Origin: Streptomyces sp. f51
GTDB lineage: Bacteria; Actinomycetota; Actinomycetes; Streptomycetales; Streptomycetaceae
DNA length: 64,000 nucleotides
Direction of reading: 5' to 3'
NCBI RefSeq assembly: GCF_037940415.1
Contig: NZ_CP149798.1
Location: 4,056,001 to 4,120,000 of the forward strand
Both the position numbers and the translations under genes were made by a program. Below are positions 44,101-52,908 of the stretch, one piece after another; the stretch's first letter is position 1, and the number at the start of each line of letters is the position of its first letter. The notes below the pieces were generated by a model. The model had not been told where the DNA came from. It saw nothing but the letters and a program-made list of their open reading frames with translations, and made no database searches.

Positions 44101-45225
44101 CTAGACGTAGCGCTCCAGGATCGAGGACTCCGCGAGACGGGACAGACCCTCGCGGACGCTGCGCGCCCGCGCCTCGCCCACGCCGTCGACCGTCTGGAGG
44201 TCGTCCACGCTCGCGGCGAGCAGCTTCTGGAGCCCGCCGAAGTGCTCCACGAGCCGGTCGATGATCGCGCCGGGCAGACGCGGCACCTTGGCGAGAAGCC
44301 GGAAGCCCCGCGGAGAGACCGCCGAGTCCAGCGCCTCGGGAGAGCCGGTGTACCCCAACGCCTTGGCCACCGTGGACAGTTCGAGAAGCTCGGCGTGGCT
44401 GAGCGCGTCCAGCTCGAACAGCGCCTCGTCGACCGTGCGGGAACGCTTGGCGGTCGGCTCGGGCACGTAGTCCCGGACGACCAGCTCGCGGTCGGGCTCG
44501 ACACCGGCGATCAGCTCGTCGAGCTGGAGGGTCAGCAGACGCCCGTCCGTGCCCAGCTCCACCACGTACTCGGCGATCTCGGTGGCGATGCGGCGCACCA
44601 TCTCCAGCCGCTGGGCGACCGCGGAGACGTCCCGGACGGTGACCAGGTCCTCGATCTCCAGCGCCGACAGCGTGCCCGCGACCTCGTCCAGACGCAGTTT
44701 GTAGCGCTCAAGGGTCGCGAGGGCCTGGTTGGCGCGGGAGAGGATCGCGGCCGAGTCCTCCAGGACCCGGCGGTGACCGTCCACGTACAGCGCGATCAGG
44801 CGCATCGACTGCGAGACCGAGACCACGGGGAAGCCGACCTGCTTGCTCACCCGGTCCGCGGTGCGGTGCCGGGTGCCCGTCTCCTCCGTCGGGATCGTCG
44901 GGTCGGGCACCAGCTGCACACCCGCCCGGAGGATCTTGGTGATGTCCTTGTCGAGCACGATGCCGCCGTCGAGCTTGCACAGCTCGCGCAGCCGGGTCGC
45001 GGTGAACTCGACGTCCAGGACGAATCCACCCGTGCACATCGCTTCGACGGTCTTGTCGGAGCCGAGCACGATGAGTCCGCCCGTATTGCCCCGGAGGATC
45101 CGTTCGAGCCCGTCGCGCAGGGCCGTGCCGGGCGCCACGGCGCTCAGTGAGGCGCGCATCAGGCCATCGGCACCGGAGCTCCCGCCGGACTTTCCGGGAG
45201 CTGCTGCCCGGTCGTTGGCTGCCAC
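44101..45225 (-). CDS. disA: DNA-integrity scanning diadenylate cyclase
   Basis: Makes c-di-AMP from ATP and scans DNA. A 374-residue protein with an N-terminal DAC domain (about 25-165), where Asp86 lies in LDGGIVLD and RHR is at 119-121 (GTGTRHRTADR-type motif). A helical linker and a C-terminal helix-hairpin-helix region follow (LQTVDGVGEARARSVREGL). The usual DGA motif reads DGG here. The GTG at 45225 follows GGAGGA. It lies 68 bases downstream of radA on the same strand. Confidence 0.97.
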   Translation of the reverse strand: MAANDRAAAPGKSGGSSGADGLMRASLSAVAPGTALRDGLERILRGNTGGLIVLGSDKTVEAMCTGGFVLDVEFTATRLRELCKLDGGIVLDKDITKILRAGVQLVPDPTIPTEETGTRHRTADRVSKQVGFPVVSVSQSMRLIALYVDGHRRVLEDSAAILSRANQALATLERYKLRLDEVAGTLSALEIEDLVTVRDVSAVAQRLEMVRRIATEIAEYVVELGTDGRLLTLQLDELIAGVEPDRELVVRDYVPEPTAKRSRTVDEALFELDALSHAELLELSTVAKALGYTGSPEALDSAVSPRGFRLLAKVPRLPGAIIDRLVEHFGGLQKLLAASVDDLQTVDGVGEARARSVREGLSRLAESSILERYV

Positions 45226-45293
45226 TGCACTCCTCCGGTCGCAGGTTTTCGGTCGCCCTCGTTTCGTACGGACGGGCGAGACCAGGGCAAAGT

Positions 45294-46703
45294 CTACCGG
45301 CGCTGCTCCTCGTCCCGTGGGGCCTCTCTGCGACGCGAGCGCGGAAGGACACTCAGAGCCGCGCCGATGTCGGCCACTTCCAGGACCTTCATACCGGCCG
45401 GGACCTTGCCCGGGTCGGTCGGCACGAGGGCGTGCGTGAAGCCCAGCCGGTGGGCCTCGGCCAGCCGGCGCTGGACCCCCGTGACCCGTCTGACCTCGCC
45501 CGCGAGCCCCACCTCGCCGATCGCGACCAGGTTCTTGGGCAGCGGGATGTCACTGGCGGCGGACGCCAGGGCGAGCGCGACGGCGAGGTCCGCGGCGGGC
45601 TCGGAGAGCTTCACCCCGCCCACCGTCGCCGAGTAGATGTCCCGCTTGCCGAGGGCGCTGATCTTGCCCCGCTGCTCCAGGACGGCGAGCATCATCGAGA
45701 CGCGGGAGGTCTCCAGGCCCGAGGTCGTCCGGCGCGGGGAGGGGATCTGGGAGTCCACGGTGAGCGCCTGGACCTCGGCGACCAGCGGACGGCGGCCTTC
45801 GAGCGTGACGGTCAGACAGGTGCCGGGGACGGGCTCGGCGCGGCGCGTGAGGAAGAGCCCCGACGGGTCCGCGAGCCCGGTGATGCCCTCGTCGTGCAGC
45901 TCGAAGCAGCCGACCTCGTCCGTCGTCCCGTAGCGGTTCTTGACTCCGCGCACCAGCCTGAGGCGCGCGTGCCGGTCGCCCTCGAAGGACAGGACGACGT
46001 CCACGAGGTGTTCGAGCAGCCGGGGCCCCGCGATCGCGCCGTCCTTGGTGACATGGCCCACGAGCAGGGTGGACATGCCGCGCTCCTTGGAGGCGCGGAT
46101 GAGCGCGCCCGCCACCTCGCGGACCTGCGCCATGCCACCGGGCGCGCCGTCGATCTCCGGGGAGGCGACGGTCTGCACGGAGTCCAGGATGAGCAGGGAC
46201 GGCTTCACCGCGTCCAAGTGGCCGAGGACCGCCGCCAGATCGGTCTCCGCGGCGAGATAGAGGTGGTCGTCGATCGCCTTGATGCGGTCCGCGCGCAGCC
46301 GCACCTGACTGGCCGACTCCTCGCCCGTCACATACAGGGTGCGGTGTTCGTCACTCGCCGACTTGGCGGCCACGTCCAGCAGCAGCGTGGACTTGCCGAC
46401 GCCGGGCTCGCCCGCGACGAGGACGACGGCCCCGGGCACGAGACCCCCGCCGAGGACACGGTCGAGCTCGGGCACGCCGGTGCTGCGGGCGGCGGCCTGA
46501 CGGGCGTCGACCTGTCCGATGGGCAGCGCGGAGGTGGTGACCCGGCCCGGCGCGGTCGTGCGCACGGCGGGCGCGCCGTACTCCTCGACCGTCCCCCATG
46601 CCTGGCACTCGGCGCAGCGGCCGAGCCATTTGGCCGTCTGCCAGCCGCACTCGGTGCAGCGGTAGGACGGCCGGTCCTTCGCGGATTTCGTACGGGCAGC
46701 CAT
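45294..46703 (-). CDS. radA: DNA repair protein RadA
   Basis: A RecA-related branch-migration helicase of 469 residues. It has an N-terminal C4 zinc finger (CTECGWQTAKWLGRCAEC), Walker A GEPGVGKST, the RadA-specific KNRYG motif (VKNRYGTTDEVG, in place of KNRFG), and a C-terminal Lon-protease-like domain (VGEVGLAGEVRRVTG). TACGGT lies 6 bases before the ATG at 46703, suggesting a leaderless radA-disA transcript. Confidence 0.97.
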   Translation of the reverse strand: MAARTKSAKDRPSYRCTECGWQTAKWLGRCAECQAWGTVEEYGAPAVRTTAPGRVTTSALPIGQVDARQAAARSTGVPELDRVLGGGLVPGAVVLVAGEPGVGKSTLLLDVAAKSASDEHRTLYVTGEESASQVRLRADRIKAIDDHLYLAAETDLAAVLGHLDAVKPSLLILDSVQTVASPEIDGAPGGMAQVREVAGALIRASKERGMSTLLVGHVTKDGAIAGPRLLEHLVDVVLSFEGDRHARLRLVRGVKNRYGTTDEVGCFELHDEGITGLADPSGLFLTRRAEPVPGTCLTVTLEGRRPLVAEVQALTVDSQIPSPRRTTSGLETSRVSMMLAVLEQRGKISALGKRDIYSATVGGVKLSEPAADLAVALALASAASDIPLPKNLVAIGEVGLAGEVRRVTGVQRRLAEAHRLGFTHALVPTDPGKVPAGMKVLEVADIGAALSVLPRSRRREAPRDEEQRR

Positions 46704-47105
46704 GACCGAACCGTAGCCGGACCCACTGACAACCCGGCACGCGCCGGTACGACCCCCACCGCACCGGGCCCCGAACCCACCCGAGCCGGCCCCGGACCCG
46801 CCCTTCGGTCCCGGACCGCCCTCGGGGCCGCTCCCCGGTCGCCGGACCGCCCCCCCGGCCTCGTCCCGATCGCACCCGGCGGAGCCCCGCCGCGAGCCCC
46901 CGTGCCCCCTTCCCACCCCCGCGCGACCGGGCCCCGCGGGGACCCGGAGCCGTGCCATCTGCCATGGAGTGCCATAGCGGCCCGTGACGGTCCAGGCCAG
47001 GGGTCGGGGGTTCCTGTCCCCTTATGAGGGATCGTTTCACCCGTACGGATTAAATGTCCTCAAGGGGGAGGAAGGGGCTGGCCCCGGGCACCTACGGTCG
47101 CACGG
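46704..47105. other. Intergenic region, 402 bases
   Basis: Carries the divergent promoters of radA (TACGGT at 46710-46715, minus strand) and the BACON protein gene (TACGGT at 47093-47098). The middle is a C-rich, low-complexity stretch with no gene, and an AT-richer patch lies around 47020-47060. Confidence 0.55.
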
Positions 47106-48896
47106 GTGATGAGCAGCAGTCCGGAGACCTCAACGCACACCACCGGCGCACACCGGGCGCACGGAACCGCGCGCAAGCGGGCGGCCGTGCCCCGCGGCGC
47201 GACCCGCACGCCGGCCCAGCGTCCCCCCGCGCGTTACGAGCCCTATCTGGACGGTCTGTTCACCTACTGCCTGTCCGTCCTGTGCGACCACGACGCGGCC
47301 ACCGCCGCCCTCGGGGACGCCCTCGCGCTCGCCGAGCGGCGCGGCCCCCGCGGCCCGGAGGCCGCGGGCGACCGCAGGGCCTGGCTCTACGCGCTCGCCC
47401 GCTGGTCCTGTCTGCGCAAGCTCACCGAGGCCCGGCGCAAGCGGCAGGCGGCGCACTCCTCCGTGCGGCGCACCTCCCGCGCGAGCGGTTCCCACGGAGC
47501 TCCGGGAGGGCCCGGGGAAGGCGCCGCCCCGGACCGGGCGCTCAAGGCCGCCGCCGACCGGCGCGCGGCCGAGGCGCTGAGCGCCGTTCCCGTGCCCGAG
47601 GAGGTCCAGGACCACCGTCGCCGCGAACTGGGCCTGCTGGCCTGGCCGGAGGCCGCCGGCACCAGCCCGGAACAGCGCGAGGCGCTCGAACTCGCGGTGC
47701 GCCACCAGCTCGCCGCCCACGAGGTCGCCGCGGTCCTCGGCATGGACCTGACCGTGGCCCGCGAGCTGCTCGCCTCCGCCGCCTGCGAGGTCGAACGCAC
47801 CCGCGCGGCCCTCGCCGTCGTGGAGACCGGCGCCTGCCCCAGCGTGGCCCGGCTCACCGGCGACAGCCGGCTCGTCCTGAGCACCACCCTGCGCGGCGAG
47901 CTGGTCCGGCACGTCGACGACTGCCCCCGCTGCCGCCGCACCGCAGAACGCGCGGTCCCCGGCGCCTGGCCCGGCACCAGCGTCACGCCCGCGGCGCTTC
48001 CCGTGCTCCGGGCCCCGCAGGCGGACCTGCGCAGCGCGATGGCGCACTCACCCCGCGCGCGGGGCAGCGCTCCGCGCTTCGACCGGCGCGGCTTCCCGAT
48101 GGACCCCAAGGACCACGCCGCCCGAAGAGACCGCCTGCGCGCGCGTGCCGTCACGACGACCATCGTCGCCACCGTGGTGGCAGCGCCCGTCCTCGCCCTG
48201 TGGGCCGCCTACCGGGGCGCGCCCCTGACGGGCGAGGGCGTGGACGGCCGTCCGGCCAGTACGAGCGGGGCCCAGGACTCCGAGGGCCTGAACGGCGGGC
48301 AGGCGGGTGGCTACGAGAACGCCGGGAACGCCAGTGCCGGACCCGGCTCGGGCAAGGGGGGTTCGTCGGACGTCTCCGTCGAGGTCGTCAGCGCTCGCGG
48401 GACGACCCCGGGGCACCTGGCGGTGACGGCCGGGACCAGCGGCGACACGACCCTGATCAAGCTGACCGCGTCCGGCAGCTCCCCGGTCCGCTGGTCCGCG
48501 CGCACGGGCGTGTCCTGGCTCTACCTCAGCCAGTCCTCGGGAACGCTCGATCCGGGCGAGTCGCTGACGGTCAAGGTCTACGTCGACCACCTGCGCGAGC
48601 CGGCGGGCCACTGGACCGCGCGGGTGGCGATCGCCCCGGCGGGCGCGGTGGTCACGATCACCGGGTACGGCAAGGCGGGCTCGCCCCGCCCCGGCGGGGG
48701 ACCGGACCCCGCCGCGAGCACTCCGACCCCCTCGGGCAGGGGGTCCACCCCGGCCGCGACCCCCAGCGAGGACCCGACCCCGACTCCGTCCGACCCGACG
48801 CCGACGCCCACCGCCACCGGCCCGTCCACCCCGGACCCGGGCACCTCCTCGACGCCGCCGGGCGACGGCGGCGACCCGGCCACGGGCACGCCCTGA
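47106..48896 (+). CDS. Sigma-factor-like / zinc-finger / membrane / BACON domain fusion protein
   Basis: A 596-residue protein of unusual layout. Residues 45-250 resemble a degenerate ECF sigma factor (YLDGLFTYCLSVLCDHDAATAALGDAL, ELAVRHQLAAHEVAAVLGMDLTVARELL). Residues 269-276 form an anti-sigma-type zinc site, His269-x3-Cys273-x2-Cys276. One membrane segment follows at about 349-369. Residues 415-520 are an extracytoplasmic BACON-type beta domain (GVSWLYLSQSSGTLDPGESLTVKVYVD), and the rest is a Thr/Pro-rich tail. GTG 47106 or ATG 47109 is the start; TACGGT lies 7 bases before the GTG. Confidence 0.85.
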   Translation: MMSSSPETSTHTTGAHRAHGTARKRAAVPRGATRTPAQRPPARYEPYLDGLFTYCLSVLCDHDAATAALGDALALAERRGPRGPEAAGDRRAWLYALARWSCLRKLTEARRKRQAAHSSVRRTSRASGSHGAPGGPGEGAAPDRALKAAADRRAAEALSAVPVPEEVQDHRRRELGLLAWPEAAGTSPEQREALELAVRHQLAAHEVAAVLGMDLTVARELLASAACEVERTRAALAVVETGACPSVARLTGDSRLVLSTTLRGELVRHVDDCPRCRRTAERAVPGAWPGTSVTPAALPVLRAPQADLRSAMAHSPRARGSAPRFDRRGFPMDPKDHAARRDRLRARAVTTTIVATVVAAPVLALWAAYRGAPLTGEGVDGRPASTSGAQDSEGLNGGQAGGYENAGNASAGPGSGKGGSSDVSVEVVSARGTTPGHLAVTAGTSGDTTLIKLTASGSSPVRWSARTGVSWLYLSQSSGTLDPGESLTVKVYVDHLREPAGHWTARVAIAPAGAVVTITGYGKAGSPRPGGGPDPAASTPTPSGRGSTPAATPSEDPTPTPSDPTPTPTATGPSTPDPGTSSTPPGDGGDPATGTP

Positions 48897-48915
48897 GCCC
48901 CGGGCATCCCGGGGC
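48897..48915. terminator. Hairpin after the BACON protein gene
   Basis: GCCCCGGG pairs with CCCGGGGC around a CAT loop, 1 base after the stop, between convergent genes. Confidence 0.65.
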
Positions 48916-48947
48916 CGAGCCCCTCGTCGTACGCCCCGTTCGCGGGC

Positions 48948-49796
48948 TCAGGCCACCGGATCCGCAGGGTGCGGTGCCACCAGCGGCAGCTGCGAGGCCA
49001 GCCGCTCCTCGCACAGCTGGACCAGGCGGTCGTATCCCGCCTGCCCCATGAGCTCGATCAGTTCCGGGCGGTACGAGACGTACACCGGTTCGCCGGCGCC
49101 GTGTGCCGAGGTCGCCGAGGTGCACCACCAGTGCAGGTCGTGGCCGCCCGGTCCCCAGCCGCGGCGGTCGTACTCGCCGATGGAGACCTGGAGCACCCGG
49201 GTGTCGTCGGGCCGGTCGATCCACTCGTACGTGCGCCGCACCGGCAGCTGCCAGCAGACGTCCGGCTTGGTCTCCAGCGGCTCGCGGCCCTCCTTGACCG
49301 CCAGGATGTGCAGCGAGCAGCCCGCGCCGCCGGCGAAGCCGGGACGGTTCTGGAAGATGCAGGACCCCTCGTAGGGACGGGTCTGGCGGTCGCCGTCCTC
49401 GTCCTTGGAGACCCAGCCCGTCTCCATGCCCACGTCATGGTGCTGCCAGATCTCCGGCGTGAGCCGGGCCACGTGCCCGGCCACCCGCTTCTCGTCGTCC
49501 TCGTCCGAGAAGTGGGCCCCCAGCGTGCAGCAGCCGTCGTCGGCGCGGCCCGCCTGGATGCCCTGGCAGCCGCTCCCGAAGATGCAGTTCCACCGGGAGG
49601 TCAGCCAGGTCAGATCGCACCGGAACACCTGCTCGTCATCGGCGGGATCAGGGAACTCCACCCACGCGCGAGCGAAGTCGAGCCCCTTCTCGTCGCCCTT
49701 TTTCGCGGGCTTGCCGGGCTTGCTCGAGCTGGTGGCCTTCGCCTGCGCGGAGCCCGTGGCCGATTTGTCGGACTTCGCCTTTTTCGTCTTTGGCAC
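48948..49796 (-). CDS. Cys-rich conserved actinobacterial protein
   Basis: A 282-residue protein with a Lys/Ser-rich N-terminus (1-38). A conserved domain follows with about ten cysteines (CDLTW, CIFGSGCQG, DGCCTLGAHFSDEDDEKRV, GSCIFQN, GCSLHILA) and several histidines, a pattern reminiscent of YkgJ/DUF3109-type metal-binding proteins. It is clearly conserved in streptomycetes from memory, but function is unknown. TACCCT lies 6 bases before the GTG start. Confidence 0.82.
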   Translation of the reverse strand: MPKTKKAKSDKSATGSAQAKATSSSKPGKPAKKGDEKGLDFARAWVEFPDPADDEQVFRCDLTWLTSRWNCIFGSGCQGIQAGRADDGCCTLGAHFSDEDDEKRVAGHVARLTPEIWQHHDVGMETGWVSKDEDGDRQTRPYEGSCIFQNRPGFAGGAGCSLHILAVKEGREPLETKPDVCWQLPVRRTYEWIDRPDDTRVLQVSIGEYDRRGWGPGGHDLHWWCTSATSAHGAGEPVYVSYRPELIELMGQAGYDRLVQLCEERLASQLPLVAPHPADPVA

Positions 49797-49921
49797 GCGT
49801 CCAGGGTAAGTCGCTTCCGCCCCGGCCGGGGACGCCCCGGTGACCTCCCGCAGGTCACCGTTCGACGTGGGCTTTCGCCCCGCCCCACGTGAAGAGCCCC
49901 GCTGGCAGTAGCGTTCCGTAC

Positions 49922-50854
49922 ATGAGACTCGGTGTCCTCGACGTGGGTTCGAACACGGTGCATCTGCTGGTGGTCGACGCCCACCCCGGTGCCCGCCCGC
50001 TTCCCGCGCACTCGCACAAGGCCGAACTGCGGCTCGCCCAACTGCTCGACGAGAGCGGGGCGATCGGCCCCGAAGGCGTCGACAAGCTCATCGAGACGGT
50101 CCACGACGCCCTGGAGGCCGCCGAGGACAAGGGCGTCGAGGCCCTGCTGCCGTTCGCGACCTCGGCCGTGCGCGAGGCCGTCAACGCCGACGAGGTCCTC
50201 GCCCGGGTCCAGGCCGAGACCGATGTCGAGCTCCAGGTCCTGACCGGCGCCGAGGAGGCCCGGCTCACGTTCCTCGCGGCCCGCCGCTGGTTCGGCTGGT
50301 CGGCGGGCAAGCTGCTCGTCCTCGACATCGGCGGCGGCTCCCTGGAGATCGCGTACGGCATGGACGAGGAGCCGGACGCGGCCGTGTCGCTGCCGCTCGG
50401 CGCCGGCCGGCTCACCGCGGGCTGGCTGCCCACCGACCCGGCGGACCCGGCGGACGTGCGGGCGCTGCGCCGGCACGTACGGGCCCAGATCGCCCGGACG
50501 GTCGGGGAGTTCGCCCGGTTCGGCGCACCGGACCACGTGGTCGCCACCTCCAAGACGTTCAAGCAGCTCGCCCGGATCGCCGGGGCGGCCCGCTCCACCG
50601 ACGGCCTGTACGTCCAGCGCGAGCTCAAGCGACGCTCCCTGGAGGACTGGGTCCCCCGCCTCGCGTCCATGACGGCCGACGAGCGCGCCGAACTGCCGGG
50701 CGTCTCCCCGGGCCGCTCCGGCCAGCTCCTCGCCGGCGCCCTGGTCGCCGAGGCCGCCATGGACCTCTTCGGCGTCGAAACCCTGGAAATCTGCCCCTGG
50801 GCCCTGAGAGAGGGAGTCATCCTCCGCCGCCTGGACCAGATGGCCTCGGAGTAG
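49922..50854 (+). CDS. Ppx/GppA-family phosphatase
   Basis: A 310-residue enzyme of the exopolyphosphatase/(p)ppGpp phosphohydrolase family, ASKHA fold. The phosphate-binding motifs are GVLDVGSNTVHLLVVD and LLVLDIGGGSLEIAYG, with ATSAVREA and GAEEARLTFLA. It lacks the C-terminal HD domain of longer homologues, as is common in actinobacteria. TAGCGT lies 7 bases before the ATG. Substrate (polyphosphate or pppGpp) cannot be told from sequence. Confidence 0.94.
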   Translation: MRLGVLDVGSNTVHLLVVDAHPGARPLPAHSHKAELRLAQLLDESGAIGPEGVDKLIETVHDALEAAEDKGVEALLPFATSAVREAVNADEVLARVQAETDVELQVLTGAEEARLTFLAARRWFGWSAGKLLVLDIGGGSLEIAYGMDEEPDAAVSLPLGAGRLTAGWLPTDPADPADVRALRRHVRAQIARTVGEFARFGAPDHVVATSKTFKQLARIAGAARSTDGLYVQRELKRRSLEDWVPRLASMTADERAELPGVSPGRSGQLLAGALVAEAAMDLFGVETLEICPWALREGVILRRLDQMASE

Positions 50855-51300
50855 AGGGGGGCACCCCGAAGGGGGCGCGGGGAACGGCGCGCTCAGCCCC
50901 CGGCGGGGGGGCAGGCGCAGACACGCCCCCTGCCCCCACGGCGAGTGGGCACCCCCGCATGCAAACCCCGGGGGGCAGGGCACCCCGAAGGGGGCGCGGG
51001 GAACGGCGCGCTCAGCTTCCGGCGAGGGGCAGGCGCCGACCCCCCCGCCCTCCCCACGGCGAGTGGCCGCCCCCGCACCAGCCCGGCAGGGCGTGGCATC
51101 GATCACAAGGCACCCCCACCCTCAACCCCCCGCCACCCTCCCCGGAGCCCCGCCCCACCCCGGGGCCCGAGGCACAAACCCCCCAGGCAGGACCCCCGTC
51201 CGGCCCCCCGGCCCGAGAGCCTGACGACCCTCCAGGCGGCCCCCGGCCGAGCTCACCGCCCCCCGCCCAACCCCCGGAAGCACCCCGTACCCTGTCCCTC
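50855..51300. other. Intergenic region, 446 bases, with two copies of a dispersed Streptomyces repeat
   Basis: Two direct repeats of about 110-119 bases (listed separately), then C-rich low-complexity sequence. It ends in TACCCT at 51288-51293, 7 bases before the next GTG. No gene seen. Confidence 0.65.
50858..51092. repeat. Two direct copies, 119-base period, of a high-copy Streptomyces intergenic element
   Basis: GCACCCCGAAGGGGGCGCGG begins at 50861 and again at 50980, followed in both by the core GGGGAACGGCGCGCTCAGC and GGCGAGTGG. The GCGCGGGGAAC-GCGCG core is familiar from many Streptomyces intergenic regions. Confidence 0.85.
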
Positions 51301-52125
51301 GTGGCAGAACCAGTGGTGCGCATCCCGGATGCGAAGGTCGCGCTGTCCACGGCCTCCGTCTATCCGGAGTCGACCGCGACGGCCTTCGAGATCGCCGCGC
51401 GCCTCGGGTACGACGGCGTCGAGGTCATGGTGTGGACCGACCCCGTCAGCCAGGACATCGACGCGCTGCGCCGCCTCAGCGACTACCACCGCGTACCGAT
51501 CCTCGCCGTTCACGCGCCCTGCCTGCTGATCACCCAGCGCGTCTGGTCCACCGACCCGTGGACCAAGCTCCAGCGCGCGAAGGCCGCCGCCGAGAAGCTC
51601 GGCGCCGGCACCGTCGTGGTCCACCCCCCGTTCCGCTGGCAGCGCCAGTACGCCCGCGACTTCGTCAGCGGGATCTGGCGCATGGCCGACGAGACGGACG
51701 TGCGGTTCGCCGTCGAGAACATGTACCCGTGGCGCTACCGCGACCGCGAGATGCTCGCGTACGCCCCCGACTGGGACGTGACGAAGGACGACTACCGCCA
51801 CTTCACGATCGACCTCAGCCACACCGCGACCGCCCGCACCGACGCCCTCCAGATGATCGACCGCATGGGCGACCGCCTCGGACACGTGCACCTCGCCGAC
51901 GGCAACGGCTCCAGCAAGGACGAGCACCTGGTCCCGGGCCGCGGCACCCAGCCCTGCGCCGAACTCCTCGACCGCCTCGCGCTGTCCGGTTTCGACGGCC
52001 ATGTCGTCATCGAGGTCAACACCCGCCGGGCGATGTCCAGCGCGGAGCGCGAGGCCGACCTCGCCGAAGCCCTCGCCTTCACCCGGCTTCACCTCGCCTC
52101 GGCCGTCAAGGTGCCCCGCGGATGA
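51301..52125 (+). CDS. Sugar phosphate isomerase/epimerase (AP-endonuclease-2-like TIM barrel)
   Basis: A 274-residue TIM-barrel protein with xylose-isomerase-like metal site motifs: AARLGYDGVEVMVW, VVVHPPF, FAVENMYPW, DLSHTATA, HVHLADG and VIEVNTR. Substrate is unknown. The GTG start has TACCCT 7 bases upstream. It overlaps the following TetR gene by 4 bases (ATGA), so the two are co-translated. Confidence 0.9.
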   Translation: MAEPVVRIPDAKVALSTASVYPESTATAFEIAARLGYDGVEVMVWTDPVSQDIDALRRLSDYHRVPILAVHAPCLLITQRVWSTDPWTKLQRAKAAAEKLGAGTVVVHPPFRWQRQYARDFVSGIWRMADETDVRFAVENMYPWRYRDREMLAYAPDWDVTKDDYRHFTIDLSHTATARTDALQMIDRMGDRLGHVHLADGNGSSKDEHLVPGRGTQPCAELLDRLALSGFDGHVVIEVNTRRAMSSAEREADLAEALAFTRLHLASAVKVPRG

Positions 52126-52739
52126 CGGACGCCGCCCCCCGCCGCGGCCGGGGACGTCCCACCCGTACCCAGACGGAGGCGGGCCCCGCCACCCGCGACC
52201 GCATCCTGGAAGCGGCCCGCGAGGAGTTCTCCGAGCGCGGGTACGAGAAGACGTCCGTCCGCGGCATCGCCAAGTCCGCCGGCGTGGACTCGGCCCTCGT
52301 GCACCACTACTTCGGCACCAAGGAACAGGTCTTCGAGGCGGCCATCGAGGTCGCCTTCGCCCCCGCGCTCGGAGCGCCCGAGAAGCTCGTCGAGGGCTCC
52401 CTCGACGGCGTCGGCGAACGGCTGACCCGGTTCGTCCTCGGCATCTGGGAGAACCCCACGAGCCGCACCCCGCTGCTCGCGATCGTCCGCTCGGCGGTGA
52501 ACAACGACACCGCGGCCGCCGTCTTCCGCCGTCTCGTCGCCGCCCAGCTGCTGCGCCGCATAGCGGGCCGGCTCGACCTTCCGGACGCGGAGCTGCGCGC
52601 GGAGCTCGCCGCGGCCCAGCTGGTCGGGGTCGCGATGCTGCGCCATGTGATCAAGGTCGAGCCGCTGGCCTCCGCGGACCTGGAGCTCGTCGTGGCCAAG
52701 GTGGCGCCCGTGGTGCAGGGGCACCTGACGAACCCATGA
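52122..52739 (+). CDS. TetR-family regulator
   Basis: A 205-residue regulator. A Pro/Arg-rich lead of 24 residues precedes the helix-turn-helix (RDRILEAAREEFSERGYEKTSVRGIAKSAGVDSALVHHYFGTKEQVF), then a TetR_C-type ligand domain. It is co-translated with the upstream isomerase and probably regulates that unit or itself. No palindrome stands out nearby. Confidence 0.92.
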   Translation: MTDAAPRRGRGRPTRTQTEAGPATRDRILEAAREEFSERGYEKTSVRGIAKSAGVDSALVHHYFGTKEQVFEAAIEVAFAPALGAPEKLVEGSLDGVGERLTRFVLGIWENPTSRTPLLAIVRSAVNNDTAAAVFRRLVAAQLLRRIAGRLDLPDAELRAELAAAQLVGVAMLRHVIKVEPLASADLELVVAKVAPVVQGHLTNP

Positions 52740-52908
52740 GCGAGTGAGGCCCGGCCTGCCTCGGTGAACGCCGCCGACCTGCGCGGACGCCGTGCGCGTG
52801 CAGCCGCTGGGCGAGACGTGCGTTCCGGGATGCGGACGCCCTGTCCGGATCCTGGAGCACCGGCGTACGCTCGACTTCAGTCTTAACTCTCCGAAGGAGC
52901 GAGCGACG

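Noticed and set aside
50860..51100. Small coding genes in the repeat region
   Set aside because: Frames here follow the dispersed repeat and give Pro/Arg/Gly low-complexity peptides without start context.
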